This document shows positions 20,601 to 28,148 of a DNA stretch of 64,000 nucleotides, one piece after another. The position numbers and the translations under genes are program-made. Each line of letters begins with the position of its first letter. Positions within the stretch are counted from its first letter, which is position 1. The notes below the pieces were generated by a model. That model ran no database searches. It saw only the letters and a program-made list of their open reading frames with translations, and had not been told where the DNA came from. The stretch covers positions 5,704,001-5,768,000 of the forward strand of contig OX595985.1 of assembly GCA_951394045.1 (NCBI GenBank), written 5' to 3'. This DNA comes from Nitzschia sp. DOCU1 (Eukaryota; Bacillariophyta; Bacillariophyceae; Bacillariales; Bacillariaceae).

Positions 20601-23600
20601 GCGAAGGGAAAGAAGTCTGGATGGGCACTCCCACCATTGATTTTGATTGGCTTCCAAACGATCCAAAAGGCGAGGGCTGGGTGGTGGAGCTCGATGAAGT
20701 GGACTTGGGAAACTCGGCTAAAGAAGACACCTTCGCCATTGACTTTGTTGAGCTTTCAAACGATCCAAATGGCGAGGACTGAGAGGACATGCTGGTGCGA
20801 TTTTCAAACTCACTTGCGCCAGTCCTTTCGTCAGACTTGGTCGCAATAGTAGAGTTGAACACGGAGAGCCCGACAAGGGTTTGCTCCGTGGCGGACTCGT
20901 TCGACACAGACGCCTCCTGGGTCGATTCGCCATCGCTCGTAGTAATATCAGTGGGTTTCGATCCAGCTCCAAACAAGCCAAACGGCGAAGGAAAAGAAGT
21001 CTGGATGGGCTCTTCCGCTGATGACCCTGTCAAAGAGATATTTTGGGTTTCATTCAGGAGTCTCGATTGGCTTCCAAACGAGCCAAAAGGCGAAGGAGGC
21101 GAAGTCTTGATGGGCTCGTCCGCTGATGACCCTGTCGACGAGATATTTTGGCGTTTATTCATTAATCTCGATGGGCTAAATTGAAATCCAAAGGAACCAA
21201 AAGGAGAAGAAGCTGAAGTAATGGGCTCTTCCACCATTGGTTTCATATCATCTTGGAAACTACCCGGACCCGCTCCGAACAACCCAACAGGAGACGAGGT
21301 TAAGCACCCAGATTCGTTTGTTGTGGTTGATTTTTCTAAACGCTCTGAACCAGTAATATTCTTGCCCTCCACTGCAAATGCCGAAGGCTTCGTAGTTTCA
21401 CTAGGATCAGACCATGCATCGGATTGGAGATCAGCAGGAGCACTACCAGTTGTTGCAGGAGAAGAATATGAACCAAATGGCAAAGGTGCAGAGGGATTTC
21501 GTAGTGGTGACATGGTAAGAGTCGTCGACATATTAAAATCTCCAGACATCGATCCTGTTTCGGTCACAGCCTTCATTGGAGGCGTATACGGTCCAAAGGG
21601 CGAAGAACCAAAAGAAGCCGGCTGTGTGGAGTTTGCCAGGAGCTTGTCGTCTGATTGATTAACAGCAGATTTCTCGCTGGTCTTCGGAGGAGGAGTGTAC
21701 GAACCAAACGGCGAAGAACCAGCTGATGTGGATTTGGGAAACGCTGCAAAAGGTGAGGACACGTCGTTCGTTTCCTCTTTCGAGAACTGAGACATCGGGT
21801 TCTGAGGCGTTTCCACAGAATTAGATCCTATGAGAGAGCCATCCGCAGAAAGTGGCCATGAACTGGTCGCAGGTTCAAAAGTCTTGGAATTGTATGACTT
21901 CTCAGTGGCCTCGACCTTAATACTGGTAAACTTGGCATTTGTTTGCATTGAGTTCTCTGGACGATCATTTAAGGACAATGCAGCTCGTGAGCCGAGCTTG
22001 CTTTCTTCGTCGGATGACTTGAATCCGCTGTAGGACCCAAAAGAAGGCACCGGGGACATGGTATCTGATTTCTTGTCACGCCCCGTCTCCCCCACAATTT
22101 GGTCTATGGCTTCTAATGAGGGGATTGCCTCGATACCCGCCGTGCTGATGGAATCAAGTGGGGATCCTTCGGCTCTGCTTTCTTCTCTTGACTTGACCGA
22201 CCCCTGGAAAAAGGATGATAACGAATTTGCCGAAACGACCTTTGTCTCTATGTCGTCGTTTTCCATAGGATTTTGCTGTGTACCACCATTGAAGAAGGAA
22301 GACCACGAGTTGGATGTGACAACATTGTCAATTGAGCGTGTTGGATCTGACGTGGTCTCAGGTGCCCTTTCTTTCTCTTGAGCCTTTCGCTTCGCCTCTT
22401 CCAATAGAGCTTCCTCGGCTTTTATCCGAGCTTCTTCTATTCTCTTCGACTTATCTTCTTCCCTTTTTCGATTGATAGCTTCCAGCTTAGCTTGGTGAGA
22501 ACGCTGCTTCTGTTCTTGATCGAATCGTGCTTTTTTCATAGCGGCAATCTTGGCCGCTTCGGCCTCTTCCACTTTTCGCTGTTCTTCCAGCAAAGCCTCT
22601 GCCGAGTACACGACGTTTAATTTGTCCTCAACCTCCTCATATTCCACCTCAGATCGAATTGGCCCTGCAGCAGGAATTACAGCTTCTACTTGCAATGGCT
22701 GTGGATCTGACAACTGTTTCTGCTCCGTCTCACTGAAGGGCTGATATTGCTGGTCAACCCTTAGTCCTTGAAGTCGTTGTGTTTCTTCGGCTTGTTGCTT
22801 CGCCCGTGCAAACGCCCGCAATCTTGCCTCTTGTGCCGCTTTCTTTTGCGCTATTTCATTTGCTTTGACTTTTGACTTTTCTGCAAAGGCTTCCAGCCGA
22901 CGCTGCACTTCTGACTTGATTCGAGCCTCTTGAGCATTGCGTCGGTCTTCTTCTTCCTTGGCCTTGCGCCGCGCCTCCAGTCGCTCTTGTTCTCGTTTGA
23001 GCTTCTCTTCGGCTTCTGCCAGCTCTCGGGCCTTGGCCTCTAATTTCTGAATCTGCTCTTCGGCTCGTTTCTGGGCTTCTTCGAGTGCCAACATCCGGGC
23101 TTCCTCCTCCTCGAGCTGTTGCTGCTGCCTAGCTTGTTCCTGTTCTCGGGATTGCTGGCGCGCTTGCGCTTGCGCATGGGCTTGGGCTTGCCATCCCTTC
23201 TTGTCGACTTTTGTGCGCGGACTGGCAGCGGCTAAGTACATGGACTCGATGTCTCGTAGCGTGATGGGTTCATCTGAGAGATCCTCGTCCTTCTCCATGG
23301 CCAAAGTCTTCTTCTTTGGGGGAACTTGTTTAGCTGTTGGAATTGAAAAAGTGGAAGAAGCCGTCCCCGTGGATGCTGCTTTGAGTTTAGCCTTTGGGGT
23401 GGGCACACTTGTTGTCACACTTGGCTCTGGAGATGCCTTTTGCTTGCCCCCCACAACTGTTTTTGCTGGCTTTGGAGTTGCTTTGGTTGGTTTTAGAACC
23501 GCAACTGGCTTTGGCTTGCGTACGACTAACGATAGTTCCTCGTCATCTTCCTCTTCCCATTCTTTTTCCTCCACCAATGGCTGCTCTACCAGTAGCCTTT

Positions 23601-24717
23601 TGGATTTCACCATAGCTTTATATTCTGCCGCTGTCAAATCAGCAAATTCATTCAAATTAACCGCCTGCCCAGTCTTTCGATAAAATTGCTGAATTTGTCT
23701 CAAATTAATCCGAAAGGCCTCCAATCGCGTTTCGTCATAGTCCTTCGCATAGTACTTGCACCATTGTCTATACACTTGTTTTGTCTTGTCCTTTTCCACA
23801 ATTTTGCTTGGCGACGGCGACACGACAATTCCCGTTTGCAGACTCCTGTATTCCTCCAAAGTCAAATCGGCATGTTCATTAATTGCGACCCACCCTCCAG
23901 CGGGCATTGACGAGTATCTTTCAATTTGTCGTAAATGGGCCCCGAAAATTGCCATACGTGCTTCATTGAATTGTTTTCCATAAAGTTTACAAAAATCCCG
24001 ATAGGCATTGCGGACCCGATCTGCTTTGCTACTTGAAATTTCATTTTGAAATCGATCCCAATCCAAATCGAGAAGCGGAGCATCGTGGTTGTCGTTAATG
24101 GTGGATGGCCCCACAAAAAACAAGGTTGGCTTGTTGCTATTGGCATTTGAAATGGTTGGAATTTCTGCCGCAGGTGGAGGATTGGCGGCCCGATTCATAA
24201 ATCTATTTTGCTTGACCTGTTGTCGCTGAAGGGCCTTGAACTCTTCCGGGCTATAATCCCCATATTCATTGAGTTGTCTCGGCGTCGGTTCCGGTCGTCT
24301 CAAGTCTTGCGCCCTCTTTTTGGCCATGGTATTTGCCTGCATGAGAGCAAGATAATTGAACTGAAAATTTTGGAACCGCTGCTCATCAAAATCCCCCTTG
24401 CCAAACTGTACTCTCCAGGTATCGTAGGCTTGTCGGAGTAGCAACTGCGAGAAGTCCCCATCCTCATCAAGTTCATAGTCTTCATCTTCGTCGTCAAAGT
24501 CATCAAAGGCTGTATCCAGAACGAGCGCTCGTCTGGCTACGACTGCTGCGGCATTTGGCGATGACGCTTGATACAACACGCGCGGCACAGTCAGAGGACG
24601 CTGCCATTGTTGCTGCTGAAACGCCTGAATGGTCCCCACACCTGTGCCCATGATGGCCAACCAGGCCGTCGTGGCCGCTGGGGTTGCTAGTCTCATGGTA
24701 TCAAATCCAAGTAGCAC
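14662..24717 (-). CDS. Giant plastid-targeted protein: I29-like domains, coiled coils, FG-type repeats
   Basis: One uninterrupted 10-kb ORF encodes 3351 residues. The start is ATG 24717 or the in-frame ATG at 24696. A hydrophobic stretch ends TIQA-FQQQ (residues 29-36), a signal peptide followed by Phe as in diatom plastid targeting. An acidic patch follows (68-88), then three segments like the cathepsin propeptide inhibitor I29: about 98-163, 238-293 and 316-370, the last with NLNEFADLTAAEYKAM. No papain-type catalytic domain follows. Residues ~490-780 are Glu/Gln/Arg-rich coiled coil; ~890-1720 is Ser/Thr/Pro-rich with many SPFGSF motifs; ~1740-2500 is coiled coil with repeated ELEQAKKLR; five near-identical 100-residue repeats span ~2510-3010. 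The function is unknown; a structural or scaffolding role is a guess. It is divergent from the AsnRS gene. Confidence 0.85.
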   Translation of the reverse strand: MLLGFDTMRLATPAATTAWLAIMGTGVGTIQAFQQQQWQRPLTVPRVLYQASSPNAAAVVARRALVLDTAFDDFDDEDEDYELDEDGDFSQLLLRQAYDTWRVQFGKGDFDEQRFQNFQFNYLALMQANTMAKKRAQDLRRPEPTPRQLNEYGDYSPEEFKALQRQQVKQNRFMNRAANPPPAAEIPTISNANSNKPTLFFVGPSTINDNHDAPLLDLDWDRFQNEISSSKADRVRNAYRDFCKLYGKQFNEARMAIFGAHLRQIERYSSMPAGGWVAINEHADLTLEEYRSLQTGIVVSPSPSKIVEKDKTKQVYRQWCKYYAKDYDETRLEAFRINLRQIQQFYRKTGQAVNLNEFADLTAAEYKAMVKSKRLLVEQPLVEEKEWEEEDDEELSLVVRKPKPVAVLKPTKATPKPAKTVVGGKQKASPEPSVTTSVPTPKAKLKAASTGTASSTFSIPTAKQVPPKKKTLAMEKDEDLSDEPITLRDIESMYLAAASPRTKVDKKGWQAQAHAQAQARQQSREQEQARQQQQLEEEEARMLALEEAQKRAEEQIQKLEAKARELAEAEEKLKREQERLEARRKAKEEEDRRNAQEARIKSEVQRRLEAFAEKSKVKANEIAQKKAAQEARLRAFARAKQQAEETQRLQGLRVDQQYQPFSETEQKQLSDPQPLQVEAVIPAAGPIRSEVEYEEVEDKLNVVYSAEALLEEQRKVEEAEAAKIAAMKKARFDQEQKQRSHQAKLEAINRKREEDKSKRIEEARIKAEEALLEEAKRKAQEKERAPETTSDPTRSIDNVVTSNSWSSFFNGGTQQNPMENDDIETKVVSANSLSSFFQGSVKSREESRAEGSPLDSISTAGIEAIPSLEAIDQIVGETGRDKKSDTMSPVPSFGSYSGFKSSDEESKLGSRAALSLNDRPENSMQTNAKFTSIKVEATEKSYNSKTFEPATSSWPLSADGSLIGSNSVETPQNPMSQFSKEETNDVSSPFAAFPKSTSAGSSPFGSYTPPPKTSEKSAVNQSDDKLLANSTQPASFGSSPFGPYTPPMKAVTETGSMSGDFNMSTTLTMSPLRNPSAPLPFGSYSSPATTGSAPADLQSDAWSDPSETTKPSAFAVEGKNITGSERLEKSTTTNESGCLTSSPVGLFGAGPGSFQDDMKPMVEEPITSASSPFGSFGFQFSPSRLMNKRQNISSTGSSADEPIKTSPPSPFGSFGSQSRLLNETQNISLTGSSAEEPIQTSFPSPFGLFGAGSKPTDITTSDGESTQEASVSNESATEQTLVGLSVFNSTIATKSDERTGASEFENRTSMSSQSSPFGSFESSTKSMAKVSSLAEFPKSTSSSSTTQPSPFGSFGSQSKSMVGVPIQTSFPSPFGLFGAGSKPTDITTNDDKSTHEASVSNESATEQTLVGLSVFNSTIATKSDERTGASEFENRTSMSSQSSPFGSFESSTKSMAKMSSLAEFPKSTSSPPGASGSFGLPPPQAANITTTDEKIAEEAPSSNEIVTEPEPSVGLSKSTSSFSPFGPFKSTVTPEAEGKSETNEFDRRTSSTTQPLPFGSFGSPSKLVNESQNISLRGSSAFGPFEDFTTTLGNPGTKNDTASDLSTQKSPRFSRKSFAPLSTGSGMVSGKKLEEKRSLNNTDTPPFGDSTTFLTSSSHFGSSKALSKSPANGTVTRDQSDTKSKSEAGLGVLATSSTVSEPSTNVTETSSHPLPSIAGSDVIESLKSIQERPMAGAEVFIEHAPHQNLCIEAKSANAYSIPRSATEEETARKRRLEQWERRAESRAQPDRKSKENDDMSLESFREDIEDKVFLEQSAKHRQIANFEEMLLEDKRRRREANEAQRERELKEELQQVEDAILRSRSYLQDMLRLAIYNDPSRQVEKEEKEKTAKARRLEEAEERGEDEARRLREIANRQADERAVIDRQEKANKRLIESYRKESSQMPGREIVLSPVNFELEQTKKQRLVADIEEKRRRAELDRKARNEKKLDEERLGKRAERRAAESIELFEIAKRQAKERLELKLGENAKIKAMTNEESRNISSSARNKDGSSGQDQNELEQAKKLRMLDDLDEERIKEAKLRETAVQQKIEQQRQHENALAERKERDAQLTFNMLQQKDLEENEQQIAKKKQQEAVKLSGQRKKEIKRREAEENSLQEIAASQARERAELIYQEDERKRVKEEQRMPSLDLAAGDLPRSTDPELDGIELEQAKKLRFLVELDEQRINGEKNLREELAAKLEKAQSVESATVDLEERKARLAFNDFQRKALEEDDQRDREMSKEAVAIQERAIKEDRRRRAEVRWLREIAKRQTEERAELEELEKAKRLKLVNMQAENTDVDSKDEGVSNSEDEELNRIELEMANKLRMLDDLDERRRNVERKRQEEIEARRKEEQTKEWTMIEMKERKSLSSFQKELLGRLQKEENKRSTENGQDAVDSPDRILVIDSTANLKNNQQATTPRKSQATQPAPMTTSIMNSLRNGFKSNNIKVEDNVEIGMKEQRTQEIAKLKQEVEEERRQRALKVAKDNERFLEESSKMESEKSSKLNLLDAALQRKQNSDPVLGQGTSGDTMASSPGSLVQAASNRMKSGDDQVMIDMREQRKREIAKLKQEAEEERRQRALKVAKDNERFLEESSKMESEKSSKLNLLDAALQRKQNSDPVLGQGTSGDTMASSPGSLVQAASNRMKSGDDQVMIEMREQRKQEIAKLKQEAEEERRQRALKVAKDNERFLEESSKMESKKSSKLNLLDAALQRKQNSDPVLGQGTSGDTMASSPGSLVQAASNRMKSGDDQVMIEMREQRKQEIAKLKQEAEEERRQRALKVAKDNERFLEESSKMESKKPSKLNLLDAALQRKQNSDPVLGQGTSGDTMASSPGSLVQAASNRMKSGDDQVMIDMREQRKREIAKLKQEAEEERRQRALKVAKDNERFLEESSKMESKKSSKLNLLDAALQRKQNSDPVLGQGTSGDTMASSPGSLVQAASNRMKSGDDQVMIEMREQRKQEIAKLKQEAKKEHMEATETTSRLSLGTMKSFVSPVRRITPPVEKIEGEQQVGVVFPKQNQKVERTSFMTSSLNSTASNSTKKSAGSRKSKSIVTDGSLMEKVSNFFLGFSPAATKTGTEPKSVGQRTEAASLERIAKEEAANRANSETDDLKILQKTDGTAPKELQNNEQVNLFSISTAQAMASDKKGDGLTSLLGKNTRKKASPKETKPASVVVDGMGELYFLDLDLFFLERTDEPNGRTDATSSPSFLPKDIPSSPSRGKKEKTPRRSDRAPIGESDNKSKGATQAEEAPVAALSRWWQQSDRRVTGFKDGVRFTTPPLPKGVKPTAGEIVEAEDGSFYRLL
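15690..17190 (-). repeat. Five tandem 300-bp coding repeats
   Basis: Five head-to-tail units of exactly 300 bp inside the giant gene, each encoding 100 residues that begin near EEERRQRALKVAKDNERF and include NSDPVLGQGTSGDTMAS. Units differ by only a handful of bases, such as KKSSKL, EKSSKL or KKPSKL and IDMREQRKR or IEMREQRKQ. The period keeps the reading frame. Such similarity points to recent unit expansion or ongoing gene conversion. Confidence 0.95.
20309..21005 (-). repeat. 384-bp in-frame duplication in the FG-rich region
   Basis: Sequence at about 20309-20621 recurs at about 20693-21005 with a 384-bp offset and very few differences. It encodes a block running through FESSTKSMAK and NRTSMSSQSSPFGSF back to the SFPSPFGLFGAGSKP motif. 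The offset is 128 codons, so the frame is kept. Confidence 0.85.
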
Positions 24718-25059
24718 TGTTGCTATTGTGTGAAGATTGGTGGGAGAGTGTTGGCATCAGCATATCAAGGTCGAAACTTCCCTTCCTATCTCATATTAAT
24801 ATCGCACAAATTGTTCTTTTCTTTCGTTGAGAAAGTCGAATGACGTCAGAGGACTTCGAAATATCAGTCTGACGCACGGCGAATGAGAATGGGACACGTG
24901 TCTGAGGTTTCTCGCAGGTCCTTCATATCTACCATACGTACCCACTGTCGTAGTCGACAGTCGCCAATGACAAACGTGTGGCCGACGGTTGCTTGTTTTT
25001 GCATCCTGTCCTATCCCTCACATCCATATAACTTTCTGTTTGAGGCACTTTCTGCAACG
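24718..25059. promoter_or_regulatory. Divergent promoter, giant gene / AsnRS
   Basis: The space between the two divergent starts is 342 bp when the AsnRS begins at 25060, or 165 bp when it begins at 24883. It must hold both promoters. A TGACGTCA palindrome is present near 24840-24847. No TATA box stands out. Confidence 0.5.
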
Positions 25060-26580
25060 ATGAGTGTTGTTCGCATTGGCAAGCTGAACGCGGTGACGGC
25101 CGCCTCCATTGGCCAAACGGTGGTTCTGCATGGCTGGGTTTACAGTGTGCGATTGCAAGGCGCCGGCACTTTGTGCTTTGTCGATTTGGGCGATGGCACC
25201 ACGGTAAGTCCCGTGCGATGCTTGGCTATGAAAGAGGGCGATGTGACGTATGGCGATCTCGCCAGTGTGCCCGAGTTCGACAAGAACAGCGACGAATCGC
25301 ACTACAGGGTGTTGACCTTTGACGAACTCGGCGACGCGTCTGCATTGTGCCTGGGTTGCAGTGTTCAAATCATTGGATTTGTCGCCGAACCTCCTGAGGG
25401 AACGTCGCAGACCTTGGAAGTCAAAGTGCGACAACTGAGCGTGATTGGAGGCGTCAAGGACCCCACGGCGTACCCCATCCAAAAGTCGATTCTGAAAAAG
25501 CCGGCCGCGCTGAGACAGCACGCCCATGCTCGCTTTCGAGCTCCCTTGTTGCAGCAGTGGATGCAAATTCGATCCCAGGCGCTCTTTGCCGTGCACGAAT
25601 TCTTTCACAACGAGCAAGTTCCGCTCATTGACCCGAACATTATAACTGCCAATGACTGCGAAGGGGCGGGCGAAGTCTTCAAGATTTCTCCACAAATGTT
25701 TTCGCCCGCGTCGGCTGCCGCTGGGGACTCGGTCGCTGAAGTCGGACTGACGGTGTCGAGTCAGTTGCCTTTGGAAGCAATTGCCATGGGCACGGGATCC
25801 GTGTATACTTGTCAAAAGTCATTCAGAGCCGAAAAGTCAGACACCAACAAACACTTGGCGGAATTTCTGCACGTCGAATTCGAACAATACTTTTTGACGT
25901 TGCCCGAATTGATGGATCAAGCCGAACGATTTGTCAAGCATGTCGTGTCGACCGTGCTCGAGCGCTGTGCACCACAATACAAGTGGTTGAATCAAAAACA
26001 TGCGGCGCCCCCGGAATGTCAGGGACATGCCGACTATTTGAAAACATTACTGGACAAGCCATTCGTTCGCATTCAACATGCCCAAGCCATTGAAGTCATG
26101 TTGCAGGATCTCAAGGACAAAGTTCAGGTACCCAACGAGCAAGGAAAACTTGCCAGACTCAAATTTCAGACACTTCCCAAACAAGGAGAAGATTTGAAGA
26201 GTGAGCACGAAAAGTATCTCGTCCAAAAATACGGAACTTTCGTCTTTGTCACGCATTGGCCGTCCAACATTAAATCCTTCTACATGAAACAAGTCGGAGA
26301 TGGAACGTGTGAATCCTTTGATTTGCTCGCACCCATCGTGGGAGAATTGTTTGGTGGAAGTATGCGTGAGTGGAGATATGATGTACTCATGGAACAAATG
26401 ACCTCGAAAGGGATGGAAATCGGCCCACTCCAATGGTTTGTCGATTTACGAAAGGATGGAACTGCACCCCATGGTGGATGGGGCATGGGATTTGATCGGC
26501 TGGTCATGTTTTTGACCAATACAGCTAGTGTCAGAGATATCGTGCCGTATCCCGTGTACTATGGACATTGTCCTTATTAA
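24883..26580 (+). CDS. Asparaginyl-tRNA synthetase
   Basis: A class IIb aminoacyl-tRNA synthetase that charges tRNA-Asn. From the likely cytosolic start at 25060 (MSVVRIGKLNAV) the protein is 506 residues. The N-terminal OB-fold anticodon-binding domain includes VVLHGWVYSVRLQGAGTLCF. PNIITANDCEGAGEVFKI identifies the enzyme as Asn- rather than Asp-specific. Motif 2 is FRAEKSDTNKHLAEFLHVEF and motif 3 is GWGMGFDRLVMFLT. The frame stays open upstream to an ATG at 24883, adding 59 residues that begin MRMGHVSEVSRRSFISTIRT, an Arg/Ser-rich stretch resembling an organelle presequence; alternative starts could serve two compartments. The C-terminus ends VPYPVYYGHCPY rather than the common FPR-type ending. 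No intron is seen. Confidence 0.93.
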   Translation: MRMGHVSEVSRRSFISTIRTHCRSRQSPMTNVWPTVACFCILSYPSHPYNFLFEALSATMSVVRIGKLNAVTAASIGQTVVLHGWVYSVRLQGAGTLCFVDLGDGTTVSPVRCLAMKEGDVTYGDLASVPEFDKNSDESHYRVLTFDELGDASALCLGCSVQIIGFVAEPPEGTSQTLEVKVRQLSVIGGVKDPTAYPIQKSILKKPAALRQHAHARFRAPLLQQWMQIRSQALFAVHEFFHNEQVPLIDPNIITANDCEGAGEVFKISPQMFSPASAAAGDSVAEVGLTVSSQLPLEAIAMGTGSVYTCQKSFRAEKSDTNKHLAEFLHVEFEQYFLTLPELMDQAERFVKHVVSTVLERCAPQYKWLNQKHAAPPECQGHADYLKTLLDKPFVRIQHAQAIEVMLQDLKDKVQVPNEQGKLARLKFQTLPKQGEDLKSEHEKYLVQKYGTFVFVTHWPSNIKSFYMKQVGDGTCESFDLLAPIVGELFGGSMREWRYDVLMEQMTSKGMEIGPLQWFVDLRKDGTAPHGGWGMGFDRLVMFLTNTASVRDIVPYPVYYGHCPY

Positions 26581-26682
26581 TTTGAATGGATATAAGAAAA
26601 ATGGTGTGGAAAGTAAATAAGAGAAGACGAGATCATTCGACAACGAAAAAACTGTAATTTTCAATACTAGCACATTCATGCA

Positions 26683-27567
26683 CTATTTCTCTAGATCCTC
26701 ACTCTTTTTCGGCTCGACAAGTTGTTCCATTCGCTGGTACCATGCTTGGATAGTGGGATATGCTTGATTGACGGTATCTACGACCGCAAGGCCTTGCAGC
26801 CCACGCAACACCCCATAAATGGTCAAATCGCCCAAGTGAGGAAAATCCTTGCCCAAGAATGGATGCGTATCCTCAAGTGCGGCATGGAATTTGTCCAAAG
26901 CTTCCATCAAGGCGGCTCGTTCATCAGTAATATTGCGTTTTTCTACAGCAATAGGAAGAGAGAGACAGAAATGGCAAGACAGAGACAATAGGGCGACATT
27001 TTGCCACCGCATCTTTTACTTACTCTTGATTTTGGATGCTGCCATGTACATGGCAATGGATCCAAGCCATTGAATGGAATATCGCTGGACGATTGAAAAG
27101 TGTTGATTGTGAACATAGTCAAAAGCCCGATACGACGATTGCAAAGTGTTGCACAAGTTTGGATACAATAGAGGCGCCAAGTCGTCGCGAGCAAAGTTGG
27201 TCCATTTCAGGGCTGATGCACTTGTAGAATCCACAGACATGTTCTTTGTGGCCAGCAAGTATTCCACAATGGCTTCTGAGCCATTGACTTGTTGATCCCG
27301 ATCCATCAACAGAGGGACTTTGCGATAGTCAGCAGAAAACTTGATCTCGGCCTTGGTCAAGGGATTCACTTCCTTTGCCACATAGGGTGTATCAGTAAAG
27401 TGCAGCAGCGTCTTGACAATGTTGCAATATGGGCAAATGGCGTACTGATAAAGTGTCATATGCGGCGTTGCAGTCGTAGAAAGGCAACGAACAAGTCGCG
27501 AGGCGCTGCCGCCAATGACGCGGGCCACCGAGATCCTCAGAAGATTTGATGCCGCCATTACTGACAT
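26683..27567 (-). CDS. PTGES2-like glutaredoxin/GST-fold protein, 2 exons
   Basis: This resembles membrane-associated prostaglandin E synthase 2, a fusion of a glutaredoxin-like N-terminal fold with a GST-like C-terminal helical domain. The inferred exons are 27567-27024 and 26942-26683 with an 81-bp GT-AG intron, giving 267 residues. The N-terminus (MSVMAASNLLRISVARVIGG) is basic and hydroxylated, consistent with a mitochondrial or plastid presequence. The redox motif is YAICPYC (about residues 42-48), followed by VPLLMDRDQQVNGSEAIVEY as in the thioredoxin-fold glutathione site. The second exon carries FLGKDFPHLGDLTIYGVLRG, the conserved GST C-terminal element of this family. The animal prostaglandin reaction should not be assumed here; a glutathione- or haem-binding thiol protein is safer. 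Confidence 0.85.
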
Positions 27568-28148
27568 GTTCTTGGTATTCGATGACGAACAACTTTGGCC
27601 TGGTGGATTCGTTCACAGCACAATAAGAAAGATATTAGATGCAATTCTTGTGCTGTGGTGTGTCCAAGTAGAAATACTGGCAGAAGAAGGTTGGATGTTG
27701 TTTGTTTGTGTGTTCTGCGGCACCGCGAAATCTCGTCTGGTCGATGAGTGGGGCGCGAGTGCTCCACTAAAAAGCAGCCAATAGCATTAGCGGAAACACT
27801 AAAATTACTAATAGGAGAGCCAATCGAATCAGCGTTAACACTAATAGAGGCATATACAATATGTCGCACTGCGACACACACACCCAAGTGGGGCGCGAGA
27901 GAAAAAGAAGCTCGCGACCATTCGACTAATCGGACCATGTGTGCTAGTCATCGTGGGTAGATCTTTCCCTACTCTAGAGAGTGGACTGGTCCTATTAGCT
28001 TGGTGGTGAGAAGGATCGATAATAACAAAATGAAGGCTCTCAAGCTCAAGATAATAAAGACAGCAAACCACATTGCATCTACATTAGAAGAGGAAATCAA
28101 AACAATCGGCTTTTCTTGCCCGCAAATTCGTCATGGCGTGCCACTAAA
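27568..28148. other. Intergenic, no gene seen
   Basis: A 581-bp spacer between two minus-strand genes. It should contain the 3' end of the deaminase transcript and the promoter of the PTGES2-like gene. Short ORFs on both strands show no motifs. Confidence 0.6.

Noticed and set aside
19550..22050. SPFG repeats taken as evidence for an FG nucleoporin
   Set aside because: The protein starts with a signal peptide and plastid-type motif and has I29-like domains; FG content alone does not identify a nucleoporin.
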